Assembly (NCBI GenBank): GCA_030426385.1
Contig: JAUHYI010000007.1
Coordinates: 29,201 to 93,200, forward strand
Reading direction: 5' to 3'
Length of the DNA stretch: 64,000 nucleotides
DNA from: Phycisphaerae bacterium
Lineage (GTDB): Bacteria > Planctomycetota > Phycisphaerae > Phycisphaerales > Phycisphaeraceae
Positions 38,496 to 47,506 of the stretch are shown here, piece by piece. A program made the position numbers and the translations under genes. The notes under the pieces were generated by a model. It made no database searches and was not told where the DNA came from. It saw only the letters and a list, made by a program, of their open reading frames with translations. Each line of letters opens with the position of its first letter. Position 1 is the stretch's first letter.

Positions 38496-38868
38496 GAAAA
38501 CCGCACCCCAATTATCCCGTGTTGATCTAATTTTTCGGGCATTCTCCGACCGTACACGCCTTCGCATTTTGAACCTGCTGCGCGGTCGCAAGGAAATCTG
38601 CGTGTGCGATCTGGTACGTGTCCTCGATCTGCCACAAGCCAAGGTTTCGCGACATTTGGCTTACCTGCGACGAGCCCGACTGGTCGAAACGCGACGCGAC
38701 ACCCAATGGGTTTACTACCGATTGTCAAAGGCCGACGGCACCTTCCATAAAAAAATGCTGGAGTGCCTGAATTGCTGCCTGGCCGAAGTGCCCGAGCTTC
38801 AGGCCGATCGCAGCAAACTTGGTAACCCCGAACTATTTCAGTCAGCCAGCGCGTGTTGCGCCAGCTAA
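38494..38868 (+). CDS. arsR: ArsR-family arsenic-responsive repressor
   Basis: 124 residues, winged helix-turn-helix (VDLIFRAFSDRTRLRILNLL; LDLPQAKVSRHLAYLRRARLV). The metal site ICVCDL at residues 34-37 is the classical As(III) motif of this family, and extra Cys pairs occur near the C-terminus (NCCLAEV, SACCAS). It represses the operon and is released by As(III). It is divergent from ispA, and the operator overlaps its own start codon. Confidence 0.93.
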   Translation: MKTAPQLSRVDLIFRAFSDRTRLRILNLLRGRKEICVCDLVRVLDLPQAKVSRHLAYLRRARLVETRRDTQWVYYRLSKADGTFHKKMLECLNCCLAEVPELQADRSKLGNPELFQSASACCAS

Positions 38869-38893
38869 TCAAACGGCTGTTTTTTTTACCCTC

Positions 38894-38915
38894 GTATATT
38901 CGGATAAACGAATAC
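38894..38915. promoter_or_regulatory. ArsR operator 2, between arsR and arsC
   Basis: TATTCG-N6-CGAATA (38897-38914) in a longer palindrome. TATATT at 38895-38900 could be a -10 box, but no good -35 is visible 17 bp upstream. It probably lets ArsR also control arsC-arsM separately. Confidence 0.65.
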
Positions 38916-38988
38916 AACTACCCCGACATCCCTACCATGCAACACCCTTTGCCTTTAGAAACCACAACCTTTCACAGGAACATCAGCG

Positions 38989-39477
38989 ATGCCACTCAAC
39001 AACAGCGTCTTGTTTGTCTGTACTCATAATTCCGCACGCAGCCAGATGGCGCACGGCTGGCTTAAACATCTAGGCGCGGATCAGTTTCGCGTCTACAGCG
39101 CCGGTGTTAAGCCAGGCACGCTTCATCCTATGGCCGTCAAAGCCATGGCGGAAGTCGGCATCGACATTGCCGATCACGTCGCCGAAGGCATTGACAAATA
39201 TCTGGGTCACATACCGATCTATCACCTGATCACCGTATGCGACAAGGCCGGCCAAAGCTGTCCGCGCGTCTGGCCCGGTGCGCCCAAACGAGAACACTGG
39301 TCGTTTGACGATCCCTCCTCGGCCACGGGTAGCGATGAACAGAAGCTCGATATGTTTCGCCAGGTCCGCGACGAAATTCGAAAAAAAATCGAAGCGTGGA
39401 TCGCCGAACAACCAGCACCCGTAACAGCCTCAACTCACAACACGACACCTACACCCATACGGAGTAACACACCATGA
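38989..39477 (+). CDS. arsC: Arsenate reductase, thioredoxin-coupled type
   Basis: 162 residues of the low-molecular-weight phosphatase fold. The active-site P-loop is C-T-H-N-S-A-R-S (residues 11-18), and the second redox Cys pair lies in [15 protein letters not shown] near residue 82-90. It reduces As(V) to As(III). The stop overlaps the ATG of arsM (ATGA), so both are translationally coupled; product As(III) is the substrate of ArsM. Confidence 0.95.
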   Translation: MPLNNSVLFVCTHNSARSQMAHGWLKHLGADQFRVYSAGVKPGTLHPMAVKAMAEVGIDIADHVAEGIDKYLGHIPIYHLITVCDKAGQSCPRVWPGAPKREHWSFDDPSSATGSDEQKLDMFRQVRDEIRKKIEAWIAEQPAPVTASTHNTTPTPIRSNTP

Positions 39478-40466
39478 CCAGGAATCTCCCCATGAACGAA
39501 AACGCATGTTGCGAACCGGGCTGTTGTTCACCGCAGCCAGGCCATGAACTCATGACCGAGCCTGTAACCGAATCGATGACCGAAGTGATGCCCGAAGTGA
39601 TGCCCGAACCGATGACCGAAGTGATCCGCGAAAAATATGCGGAAACCGCCCGCAGCGGCCTGTCGAGTCAGGACCCAGGCGTTCACGCCGTCGCCGAGGC
39701 ATTCGGCTATTCCGCCGAAGAATTAGCCACCATTCCCGCCGAAGCCAACATGGGTTTATCCTGTGGTAATCCCATCGCCTTGGCGAATCTCAAGCCAGGC
39801 GAAGTCGTCGTGGATCTGGGAAGCGGAGGCGGTCTCGATGTATTTCTCGCCGCGCAAAAAGTCGGCCCCACCGGCCAGGCCATCGGCATCGACATGACTC
39901 CCGACATGATTATGCTTGCCCAACGCAACGCCAAACATGGCCCGGACGGCAAGCCCTACACCAACGTCGATTTCAAACTCGGGAGCATCGACAATTTACC
40001 GCTGCCCGATGCGTCGGTGGATGTCATCATTTCCAATTGCGTGATCAATCTGGCGTCCGACAAGTCCGCAGTCTTTAGAGAAATATTTCGCGTCCTCAAG
40101 CCCGGCGGCCGCGTGGCCGTGTCGGACATTGTGCTAAAAGGTGACCTCCCCGACGAACTGTCGCAAAACGTCGCGGCACTGGTTGGGTGCATCGCCGGTG
40201 CGATCCCGATCGCTGATTTTGAAGCAGGCCTCAAAACCGCAGGCCTGCGTGATGTGGTGATCGTCGACAGTGGCGTGGACCTGACCGCCTACGCCAAAGT
40301 CGAGGGCCAAGCCGGTTGTTGTGCTCCACCTTCTTCTGACGCGATCGCGGAATCGTCCTGCTGCACCCCAGCGGCCAAGCCCATGCACCGCGACTTGAGC
40401 GAACTGTTCGAACGCTACGACGTCAACCAATACGCCGCATCCGTAAAGGTCTTCGCGATCAAGTAA
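39474..40466 (+). CDS. arsM: Arsenite methyltransferase
   Basis: 330 residues. SAM-binding motif [17 protein letters not shown] near residue 105 and the later SDIV block. The three Cys that hold arsenite in this family are present: [14 protein letters not shown] and ALVGCIAGA. The ATG overlaps arsC's stop; an internal ATG at 39492 (MNENACC) is an alternative. Two additions are unusual: an N-terminal repeat [16 protein letters not shown] from 12-bp DNA repeats, and Cys-rich ends ([20 protein letters not shown] and SSCCTP), perhaps extra metalloid ligands. No arsenic efflux pump is present, so methylation appears to be the detoxification route here. Confidence 0.93.
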   Translation: MTRNLPMNENACCEPGCCSPQPGHELMTEPVTESMTEVMPEVMPEPMTEVIREKYAETARSGLSSQDPGVHAVAEAFGYSAEELATIPAEANMGLSCGNPIALANLKPGEVVVDLGSGGGLDVFLAAQKVGPTGQAIGIDMTPDMIMLAQRNAKHGPDGKPYTNVDFKLGSIDNLPLPDASVDVIISNCVINLASDKSAVFREIFRVLKPGGRVAVSDIVLKGDLPDELSQNVAALVGCIAGAIPIADFEAGLKTAGLRDVVIVDSGVDLTAYAKVEGQAGCCAPPSSDAIAESSCCTPAAKPMHRDLSELFERYDVNQYAASVKVFAIK

Positions 40467-40497
40467 CACCATTCGCACAAAATCAACGATAAGCAAA

Positions 40498-40533
40498 CCA
40501 TCGAGGGCGACACTAGATTGTCGCCCTCGATGG
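40498..40533 (+). terminator. Hairpin after arsM
   Basis: CCATCGAGGGCGACA and TGTCGCCCTCGATGG, perfect 15-bp arms with a 6-nt loop, 31 bp past the arsM stop. There is no T-run, so it may be an RNA-stabilising hairpin or a Rho-independent terminator of the T-less type. Confidence 0.65.
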
Positions 40534-40618
40534 AACTTGGGAACTTGTTTATGCCTTTGATGCCCCATGCGAATCGCATCACCATCGCAAAAGCAAAAGC
40601 AAAAAATCACACGAGCAA

Positions 40619-40817
40619 GCCGAATACCTCATCGCCTCCTGCAAATTACCCGCCCCCCCACGCCACCCCCACTTTTCCCACCACTTTTCCCACCACGTCC
40701 GTCGATCGTCCGTTCCAACTAAACCTCTACTGCCTGGGCAATTTCCCCCAGCCGTACCTTGAGCGCATCCATCCCCGACTGGGCTTTGTCAGTCTGTTCA
40801 ATTGCAGTACTCGTCAT
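40619..40817 (-). pseudogene. Decayed copy of the ispA 5' end
   Basis: The first roughly 65 codons of ispA are duplicated here: translation begins MTSTAIEQTDKAQSGMDALK and then hits TAG in place of a Trp codon. Homology to intact ispA covers 40619-40872 against 38069-38338 (including about 50 bp upstream of the start). Identity is high outside the C-rich part, which has been altered. The copy is in the same orientation as ispA and lies on the far side of the arsenic operon, so the two copies bracket it as direct repeats. Confidence 0.85.
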
Positions 40818-41111
40818 AGCGCAGGTTTCCCAATACTCAGGCCATCAAAACATGACCCCGAAATTGTAAACCCACCCCCCCCAATACGAAACCCAGCCCA
40901 AAACATACGACCCGCCACAACAACACTTCTAGAAAACTAGAATGGGTATTATGTTTTAACGGATTGGGGCAGGCATATCCTGTGCGTGGATAACACACTA
41001 AAATTTTGATGTTAGGCGGACTCGGGGCCTGCCTATCACAAAAAAACCGCGGATAGACTGATTTGCCCAATCAACGGTTCTGTTGCTACTTCAATTGGAT
41101 ACCAAACGCCT

Positions 41112-42347
41112 ATGAAAGCCAAACAGACCGAACGCACGGACCGCAGGGGTGTCGCTTTGGTGATGGGTGCATTTGAGTCTTTGGGATTTGCATTTCGCGA
41201 GCAGGCGGAGAGCGACTACGGTGTCGATGGTCACGCTGAGCTCATCACGTCCGAACAACCGACTGGTCAGCTACTTGGAATCCAAATCAAAACTGGCGAA
41301 AGCTATCTTTCGGAGCGCACGGACAATGCAATCGTGTTCCGTACCGACGCAGAACACGTCGATTACTGGCTAAATCACTCGCTACCGATGATCGTTTGCC
41401 TCTGCGACGCTGACAATCAAACGATCTATTGGCAAGCCGTTACCGACGAGACTGCAAACTCTACCGGGAAGGGCTACCGATTCGATGTCCCGCTCACGCA
41501 AATCGTCAATGCTTCGGCAGTGCCGCAACTTACAGACTTGCTAACTCCATTGGTTTCACCGGATCGGTACACGATCTTCAAGACTGAAGACGTGAGTCAC
41601 GGACTTGCAAAACGGTATTCGTTCAAAGTTGTCGTGAATGGAACTGCCTCCAAAGCCGAGATTGCGTCTATCGTGCGCCAAGTGACAACTAACGGAGCAA
41701 AACGTCGGTACCATCGAAATCATATGGTCGAGGGTCGATGGGGCGCCGCTGATGCACATGTTGTTTGGACGTTCGTTTACCCAAGCGCTGAAGATGAGGC
41801 ACGCTGCAATCACATCTGCCGCAGCCTCTGGATACACGAGTCGCTTGATGATGGTGCTAGACCGTTACCGATGACTGGTGAGGACATCGGCAACGACATC
41901 ATCGTCGACTGGAGCGGCGACTACAGCTTCCTTGCGCAACACACCTCAACTAACTCACTCACCAAAGAAGACTATCTGAATTCGGTTATTCCCCTGATCG
42001 ACGAGCTAAGAAAGCTGCTCGAACGAATAGGCGGGCAGTTGCTGTCTCTCAAGAGTGGCGACATCAAGGAAGATTCGTTCCTTACCGCAACTGATGCTGA
42101 CCGAAAACGCACTAATGAGATTTACATGCAGATTTCGGGCATGTCCCTCGCGCCATTCGAGTGCAAGGACATGGACGAACGTCTTGAGTGCTTTATTGCG
42201 TGCATGGACAATATCGTCTTGCATTATTCCGAAAGGGGTCGTGACACATGGACTGCCCCCAATCGGTTAGAACTATCGCTGCAACAACGATCCTACGCGA
42301 TAGAACACCTAGCCGAACTTGAATACGAAATGAAGAAGGTTCGATAG
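41112..42347 (+). CDS. DUF4365 domain protein
   Basis: 411 residues. The N-terminal 150 residues fit DUF4365, a PD-(D/E)XK-like nuclease fold: FREQAESDYGVDGHAELI (Glu and Asp), then GIQIKTGESY (the Q-x-K of the core), and YWLNHSLPMIVCLCD. The rest is a helical region with no family I recognise. DUF4365 occurs in many defence and stress modules, but no partner gene is adjacent. Base composition is more even than in neighbours, and the gene sits just outside the duplicated ispA fragment, so recent acquisition is likely. Confidence 0.8.
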   Translation: MKAKQTERTDRRGVALVMGAFESLGFAFREQAESDYGVDGHAELITSEQPTGQLLGIQIKTGESYLSERTDNAIVFRTDAEHVDYWLNHSLPMIVCLCDADNQTIYWQAVTDETANSTGKGYRFDVPLTQIVNASAVPQLTDLLTPLVSPDRYTIFKTEDVSHGLAKRYSFKVVVNGTASKAEIASIVRQVTTNGAKRRYHRNHMVEGRWGAADAHVVWTFVYPSAEDEARCNHICRSLWIHESLDDGARPLPMTGEDIGNDIIVDWSGDYSFLAQHTSTNSLTKEDYLNSVIPLIDELRKLLERIGGQLLSLKSGDIKEDSFLTATDADRKRTNEIYMQISGMSLAPFECKDMDERLECFIACMDNIVLHYSERGRDTWTAPNRLELSLQQRSYAIEHLAELEYEMKKVR

Positions 42348-42447
42348 GCAAACGCGAGAGAACAAAGCCGTAAACCGGAGCACTTATTGACGCGGCAACT
42401 GAATTCAATGTCTTGCGCTCGTGCTTGGTTACAGCAGGCGTTCCTAC

Positions 42448-42468
42448 CGCCCTTCTCGGGCGTTTTTT
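42448..42468 (+). terminator. Terminator after DUF4365 gene
   Basis: CGCCC-TTCTC-GGGCG stem-loop followed by six T (42463-42468), 100 bp past the stop codon. Confidence 0.75.
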
Positions 42469-42530
42469 CTTTGCCCAATCTACTCTTGTTAAAATATTTT
42501 ATCGAGATTACGTGCTTTGTGGATGAGTGG

Positions 42531-42641
42531 GGTAGTGGTTCACTTTAACGAGCCGCGACCGTCAGGGAGCGGGCCAAACCTGTTGGAAACCCGCTCCCTG
42601 ACGGTCGCGGCTCATTAAGCATTTCAAAATGTACCACTGCC
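42531..42641. repeat. 111-bp palindromic GTGG-ended element, copy A
   Basis: Ends GGTAGTGGTTCACTTTAA and, inverted, GGCAGTGGTACATTTTGAA; the centre is a large hairpin of GAGCCGCGACCGTCAGGGAG type arms. It matches the reverse complement of 62013-62123 over all 111 bp with two differences. It lies in the gap between the DUF4365 gene and ftsW. Confidence 0.9.
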
Positions 42642-42758
42642 GATGAGAGCTTGGGCAAGGTCACTGAAGTGGCCCCGTCGGTTGTGAGGGGGGGCTGTTA
42701 CTGTGGATCGGGGTTGAGATTGCACGCGAACAGCCCGGTTGGCCGATGAATAGGATCT

Positions 42759-44012
42759 ATGCTGCGCGGAGGCCAACTAATTCAATTGCTGGTGATTGCC
42801 ATGCTCGGGCTGGCGGTGGTGATGGTGCATTCTGCGGGGATGCGCATTGATGGGGAGCCAGTCACGTTGTCGGGGATACTCACGAGCCGACATGCGGTGT
42901 ATGCGTATCTGGCAATCGGGTCGATGATGTTGGCCACGCGGATCGATATGCGGCGGGTGATGCGAACAAGCGTCACCCACCATGGGCCGCAGGGAGGAAA
43001 ATTGGGGGGAAAATGGGGGGGGATGCGTGGGGGGGTATGTGGGGGGGTGGCGGGGAATCCGGTGTTCTGGGTGATGGTGATTTCGCTGGGGCTGGTGGGT
43101 TTGACATTGATACCGGGGGTGGCCACGCCGGTGAACGGGGCACGGCGATGGTTGAGCGTGGGGGGCGTGTCGTTTCAGCCGAGCGAGTTGGTGAAGTGGT
43201 CGATGGTCCCGGCGCTGGCATGGTGGGGCGCACGGCGAGGCGGGATGATTCGGTCGTTTCGACATGGATTGATTTTGCCCGCGATGTTGGTTGCTCTGTC
43301 GTGTGGGATGATCGTGATCGAGGACCTGGGGACTGCGGTGCTCATTGGCATGGTCGCGTGTTGCTTGCTTCTGGTCATGGGCGTGCGGTGGTGGCATCTG
43401 GGCATGGGATTACCCTTCGCGGCGGGCGCGATTTATTTTTTCATCATGCGCAGTCCCTACCGATTAGATCGGCTGACGGCATTCATGGATCCGTGGGCTG
43501 ACCCGCGGGGCACGGGGTATCATCCGATCCAATCGATGTTGGCCATTGCCCAGGGCGGGTTGACCGGGCGCGGGCTTGGCAATGGGATTCAAAAATTCGG
43601 CTACCTGCCCGAAGACACGACCGATTTTATTTTTGCGATCATCTGCGAAGAGCTGGGATTGATGGGTGCGTTTCTAGTGGCGGGGATGCTCGTCGCGCTA
43701 TGGTGGGCAGGGTTGCGTATCGCTCAACGATGCGGGGATGCGTTCGGGCAACTGTTCGCGTTGGGCGTGGTGCTGACTATTGCGTTGCAGGCGGTGATCA
43801 ACATCGCGGTGGTGACGGTGGTGGTGCCAACCAAGGGGATTGCGTTGCCGCTGTTGAGTGCGGGTGGCACGGGCTGGATTCTGACGGCGACCTGTCTGGG
43901 CCTGGTCGCGGGGATGGATCGGCCATTGGGTGATACGATCGAAACCGGATTGATCCCATGCGAACTCGATGACGATGGGGACGAGCTGAGTGATGAAGTC
44001 GCGTTGGCTTGA
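42759..44012 (+). CDS. ftsW: FtsW/RodA-family lipid II polymerase or flippase
   Basis: 417 residues, about nine hydrophobic segments. Family signatures: NGARRWLSVGGVSFQPSELVKW, the FIFAIICEELGLMGA region and the C-terminal VVPTKGIALPLLSAGGTG. It acts in septal peptidoglycan synthesis and precedes murG, as in division clusters. Some planctomycetes lack typical FtsZ, so its division role should not be assumed. The loop between the third and fourth helix carries GGKLGGKWGGMRGGVCGG, translated from a G-rich tract at 42995-43060. Confidence 0.92.
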   Translation: MLRGGQLIQLLVIAMLGLAVVMVHSAGMRIDGEPVTLSGILTSRHAVYAYLAIGSMMLATRIDMRRVMRTSVTHHGPQGGKLGGKWGGMRGGVCGGVAGNPVFWVMVISLGLVGLTLIPGVATPVNGARRWLSVGGVSFQPSELVKWSMVPALAWWGARRGGMIRSFRHGLILPAMLVALSCGMIVIEDLGTAVLIGMVACCLLLVMGVRWWHLGMGLPFAAGAIYFFIMRSPYRLDRLTAFMDPWADPRGTGYHPIQSMLAIAQGGLTGRGLGNGIQKFGYLPEDTTDFIFAIICEELGLMGAFLVAGMLVALWWAGLRIAQRCGDAFGQLFALGVVLTIALQAVINIAVVTVVVPTKGIALPLLSAGGTGWILTATCLGLVAGMDRPLGDTIETGLIPCELDDDGDELSDEVALA

Positions 44013-44028
44013 TGGCATGACGGGGTAA

Positions 44029-45273
44029 ATGAAACTGCCCTTCGGGATTGTTGATCTACAATGGACTGCGATGTCACTATCTATGCCACACGCCACTGAT
44101 GCCGCGAGTCTGACGGCCAAACCGACGATGGACGCGGATACGCCAACGGTGTTGTTTGCCGGTGGCGGTACCGGCGGTCACATGTTTCCGAATCTGGCGA
44201 TTTATGAAGCACTGCAGGAACGGGCATGGTCCGGCGGCGCGAATGTCGCGGCGCATTTCGCGGTGTCGAATCGTCCACTCGATGCGGCGCTGATGGAAAA
44301 ACATGCGATGCCGTTCACCGCGTTGCCAGTCAAACCTGTGACGGGTAAGCCGTGGCGATGGCCTGCGTTCTGGAACGCGTGGCGCAGCAGTGTGGCGATG
44401 TGCAAACGACTGATGCGGCAACAGAATATTGTCGGCGTGGTGGCGACGGGTGGATTTGTCTGTGGCCCGGCGGTGGTGGCGGCCAACGACCTGAAAAGGC
44501 CGGTGATTCTGGTGAATCTCGATGCGGTGCCGGGGCGAGCCAATCGCACGATGGTCAAGCGGGCTCACGATGTGTTCACCGTCTACGACCAGCCGAAAAA
44601 AAATGCCTGGCAACGCGCACGCACCATCGGATTACCATTGCGACGCGTAGCCATCGGCGATGCAATGCCGGGTGATGCGCGATTGGCTCTCGGGTTGGAT
44701 CTCGATCGTCTGACCATCCTGATCATCGGCGGCAGTCAGGGCGCGCTCACCCTCGATCAAGCGATGATGCACCTGGCCCAGACCAGCGCGGACAGTTCGC
44801 TGTTGCGCGATGCTCAGTTTTTGCATATTTGCAGTGATGCCCAGGTTGATGCGTTGCAGGCTGCGTATGCAAAAGGCCAACTGACCGCACAGGTCACGCC
44901 GTTTGTCGATGCGATCGGCCAGGCGTGGTCGGCGGCGGATATTGCGATCAGTCGCGCCGGTGCCAGTTGCGTGGCCGAGGCGCATGCGAGCGCGACGCCG
45001 ACGCTGTTTGTGCCCTACCCGTTTCATCGTGATCAACACCAGCGATTGAATGCCCAGCCGTTGGTGCAATCGGGCGGCGCCCAGATCATCGATGATCGCA
45101 AAAATGCCACCCGCACCGCGCATGGCATCAAAACAGCGCTGCTCGATTTGTTGGGCGATGAATCGAAACGGCAAGCGATGACTGAGGCTTTGCAACAAAA
45201 CCAACCGGCCAATGGCGCGCAGGCAGTCGCGGCATGCGCCGCATCGTGGTTCATGAAAGCGCCTAAGGCGTAA
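44029..45273 (+). CDS. murG: UDP-GlcNAc:lipid-linked MurNAc-pentapeptide transferase
   Basis: 414 residues with a long N-terminal extension; the GT28 start GGGTGGHMFPNLAIYEAL lies near residue 41. Later motifs: NLDAVPGRANRTM and IIGGSQGALTLDQ, and the C-terminal ADIAISRAGASCVAEAHA for UDP-GlcNAc binding. It forms lipid II on the inner membrane face. Starts at 44071 or 44083 are also possible and would trim the extension. It is 16 bp past ftsW and probably in one transcript with it. Confidence 0.93.
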   Translation: MKLPFGIVDLQWTAMSLSMPHATDAASLTAKPTMDADTPTVLFAGGGTGGHMFPNLAIYEALQERAWSGGANVAAHFAVSNRPLDAALMEKHAMPFTALPVKPVTGKPWRWPAFWNAWRSSVAMCKRLMRQQNIVGVVATGGFVCGPAVVAANDLKRPVILVNLDAVPGRANRTMVKRAHDVFTVYDQPKKNAWQRARTIGLPLRRVAIGDAMPGDARLALGLDLDRLTILIIGGSQGALTLDQAMMHLAQTSADSSLLRDAQFLHICSDAQVDALQAAYAKGQLTAQVTPFVDAIGQAWSAADIAISRAGASCVAEAHASATPTLFVPYPFHRDQHQRLNAQPLVQSGGAQIIDDRKNATRTAHGIKTALLDLLGDESKRQAMTEALQQNQPANGAQAVAACAASWFMKAPKA

Positions 45274-45508
45274 CCCCCCCCCACACACACACCACACTCC
45301 CCCCCACCTTCCCCCCCACCCCCGCATTCCCGCGTATCTCCTGCATCTCCCGCGCCCCGCGATATGCATCGCGGGCTATTAAAATGCAAATTCAAATACA
45401 ATGCAGCATGTAAAATGCAAATGTAATGCAGCACGCTCAGTGCGCAACCGCATTACAAAATCCGAAATTAAAAATCAGAACCCCCCTGCCCGGTTATACT
45501 GAAACACC
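45274..45508. other. C-rich gap after murG
   Basis: No gene. A C-rich satellite at 45274-45362 grades into GCATTCCCGC-like 11-bp units, then short direct repeats AATGCAAATTCAAATACAATGC-like (about 45379-45425). Confidence 0.6.
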
Positions 45509-46543
45509 ATGATCGCATCGGCTGACAAACCAATCGTCGACGTGCAAAACCTGCACACGCATTTCCCGGTCAAACGCGGGTTGCTCAAACGCACCGTTGC
45601 GCAATTGCGCGCGGTGGATGGCGTGTCGTTTTCCATCATGCCTGGAAAAACTCTGGGACTCGTCGGCGAATCCGGTTGTGGCAAATCCACCGTCGGCCGA
45701 TCGATCCTGCGACTGATCGCGGCGACCTCAGGCACTGTCCACTTCGATGGTCACGACGTGCTAAACGCTGACCGTAAAACCATGCAGCAGTTGCGCCGGC
45801 AAATGCAAATTGTCTTTCAGGACCCCGTCGGTTCGCTCAACCCACGCATGACCGTCGGTCGCATCATCGGCGAGCCAATCGCTTATCACGGCCTCGCACG
45901 CGGCAGTGAACTGACTGATCGTGTGGCCAACCTGCTCAACCGCGTCGGCCTATCTCCCGATCACGCTCGACGATACCCGCACGAGTTTTCCGGCGGGCAA
46001 CGTCAACGCATTGGTATCGCTCGCGCCCTGTCGCTCGAGCCGCGCTTCATTGTGTGCGATGAGCCGGTGTCGGCGCTCGACGTGTCGATCCAATCGCAAA
46101 TCCTGAATCTATTAAATGATCTGCAGGACGAACTGGGCCTGAGCTATCTATTCATCGCTCACAATCTCGCGGTCGTCGAACAATTCTGCGACGAGGTGGC
46201 GGTGATGTACCTGGGCCGAATCGTTGAACAGGCCGACCGCGACACGCTGTATCGCAATCCGCTGCATCCGTACACCAAAGCGCTGCTGTCCGCCGCTCCG
46301 AATCCCGACCCGCATCCGAAAAACAAAAAACAGCGCATCCTGCTCACCGGCGAAATGCCTTCGCCGATCGTGCCGTTGCATACTGAGCCGACCTATCCGC
46401 CGATGGCCACCGATGCGGATCTGGTACCCGATGCCGACCGCGTGATCCGCTTGCCCCGCGAAAAATTGCTCGACCGCCCACCGATGCAACCGGTCGCTGG
46501 CGAGCCTGGGCATTTTGTGTCGATGGCTGCGGGTTTGGAATAG
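45509..46543 (+). CDS. oppF: Oligopeptide/dipeptide ABC transporter ATP-binding protein
   Basis: 344 residues. Walker [10 protein letters not shown] near residue 55, signature [15 protein letters not shown], Walker [13 protein letters not shown], and the C-terminal oligopeptide-transporter domain ([19 protein letters not shown]). It energises peptide uptake. The genes for its OppD partner, permeases and binding protein are not in the window, so this is a solitary OppF-type gene. Confidence 0.9.
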   Translation: MIASADKPIVDVQNLHTHFPVKRGLLKRTVAQLRAVDGVSFSIMPGKTLGLVGESGCGKSTVGRSILRLIAATSGTVHFDGHDVLNADRKTMQQLRRQMQIVFQDPVGSLNPRMTVGRIIGEPIAYHGLARGSELTDRVANLLNRVGLSPDHARRYPHEFSGGQRQRIGIARALSLEPRFIVCDEPVSALDVSIQSQILNLLNDLQDELGLSYLFIAHNLAVVEQFCDEVAVMYLGRIVEQADRDTLYRNPLHPYTKALLSAAPNPDPHPKNKKQRILLTGEMPSPIVPLHTEPTYPPMATDADLVPDADRVIRLPREKLLDRPPMQPVAGEPGHFVSMAAGLE

Positions 46544-46558
46544 TGCGGCATTAATTTA

Positions 46559-46624
46559 TTAGCCCTCGGCGAGCCGCCGGAAGGCGGGCGGGGGGATGCC
46601 CCGGATCATTGCCCCGGGGCTAAT
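46559..46624. repeat. TTAGCCCTCGGCGAGCC palindromic element
   Basis: ATTAGCCC at the left and GGGGCTAAT at the right end, with an inner GCCGCCGGAAGGCGGGC stem. It lies 16 bp past the oppF stop and 38 bp before the 119-bp GTGG element. Confidence 0.65.
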
Positions 46625-46661
46625 ACAACATGATTTTCAAACTGGCCACGGTCCGGTTTTT

Positions 46662-46780
46662 GGTAGTGGGCTAGTTTGAAAAAAACAACGAGCCGCGACC
46701 GTCAGGAAGCGGGTTTCCGTATGGCAGGCCCGCTCCCTGACGGTCGCGGCTCGTCAGAAAATTCAGACTAGCCCACGGCC
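46662..46780. repeat. 119-bp palindromic GTGG-ended element, copy B
   Basis: Ends GGTAGTGGGCTAGTTTGAA and, inverted, GGCCGTGGGCTAGTCTGAA; the core arms GAGCCGCGACCGTCAGG match copy A. The central loop differs (TTTCCGTATGGCAGG), so it is a more diverged relative. It ends 4 bp before the rpsP -35 box. Confidence 0.85.
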
Positions 46781-46783
46781 CAG

Positions 46784-46827
46784 TTGAACCTATGTGCCAT
46801 CTCGGTTATACTGCGTGGCTCGATTCA
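46784..46827 (+). promoter_or_regulatory. Promoter and shared leader start of rpsP
   Basis: TTGAAC at 46784-46789, 17-bp spacer, TATACT at 46807-46812. From the T before the -10 box the sequence GTTATACTGCGTGGCTCG and the next five bases (46805-46827) recur upstream of rplS at 52742-52764 with one difference. Confidence 0.75.
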
Positions 46828-46861
46828 ATTACACGCTATCCCGTTATTCGGAGCACCCGCT

Positions 46862-47140
46862 GTGGTCAAACTACGACTCAAACGATTCGGCCGACATAAA
46901 CGTCCATTCTATCGCATCTGTGCGATGGATCAGCGCTCTGCCCGCGACAGCCGGGCTATTGAGGAACTTGGCTATTTCAACCCGCTCGAGAGCGAGCTGG
47001 AGAAATCCCTGCACCTCAAAACCGACCGCATCATGGACTGGCTCAGCAAAGGTGCCCAGCCCAGCGACACCGTCCGTGACCTGCTCCGCAAAGCAGGCAT
47101 CAACGCGGTCCCCGGCAAACCCACCACCATCGAAAACTAA
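46862..47140 (+). CDS. rpsP: 30S ribosomal protein S16
   Basis: 92 residues from GTG at 46862. The family N-terminus [19 protein letters not shown] is complete, followed by [12 protein letters not shown]. It binds 16S rRNA. The GTG is chosen because earlier ATGs read through the promoter leader. In most bacteria rimM and trmD follow directly; here 366 bp without a gene separate it from trmD and rimM is absent. Confidence 0.95.
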   Translation: MVKLRLKRFGRHKRPFYRICAMDQRSARDSRAIEELGYFNPLESELEKSLHLKTDRIMDWLSKGAQPSDTVRDLLRKAGINAVPGKPTTIEN

Positions 47141-47506
47141 CCCCACCCCCCCACTTTTCTCCTGCATGCCTAAGCGTGTTGGATGGGTTGGGTGATCGGG
47201 TTTGCAATGTGACCATGTGTGTGGGGGGGGGGCGGGTACAATTCAGATAAAACACCATGCCGATCCGTTTACGCGGGGCGGCATTTTTTTACGTATAAAT
47301 ACGCGTAAAATTGCAACATGATCAGAAATCGCCGAGCGTTAGCCGTCGCCCTTGGGCGGCGCGATGGCGTGTGTTTTCACCATGGTTCGCGCCGCCCAAG
47401 GGCGGCGGCTAACGCACGAGTTTTAAACAGAATCTGGTAATGTTTCCGTGCCACAACGCCCCTGCGATCTCTGCGATTCGCCCGAAATTAAGCTAGCATC
47501 CACCCC
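47141..47506. other. Gap between rpsP and trmD, no rimM
   Basis: No gene. A short C-rich tract follows rpsP (47142-47160), a G-run is at 47219-47235, and a palindromic GTTAGCC element at 47338-47413. The usual rimM gene is missing from this position. Confidence 0.7.
47338..47413. repeat. GTTAGCC palindromic element, copy 3
   Basis: GTTAGCCGTCGCCCTTGGGC and, inverted, GCCGCCCAAGGGCGGCGGCTAAC, around about 25 bp. It is followed by GCACGAGTTTTAAAC, close to the flank of copy 2. Confidence 0.85.

Noticed and set aside
40983..41042. Possible integron attC-like site (GTTAGGC near 41011) before the DUF4365 gene
   Set aside because: The matching left half and the inner inverted pair could not be found, and there is no integrase; the resemblance is to a seven-base core only.
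46559..46780. Closely packed palindromes before rpsP as a transposon
   Set aside because: No transposase reading frame lies within or near them; they are separate small elements.
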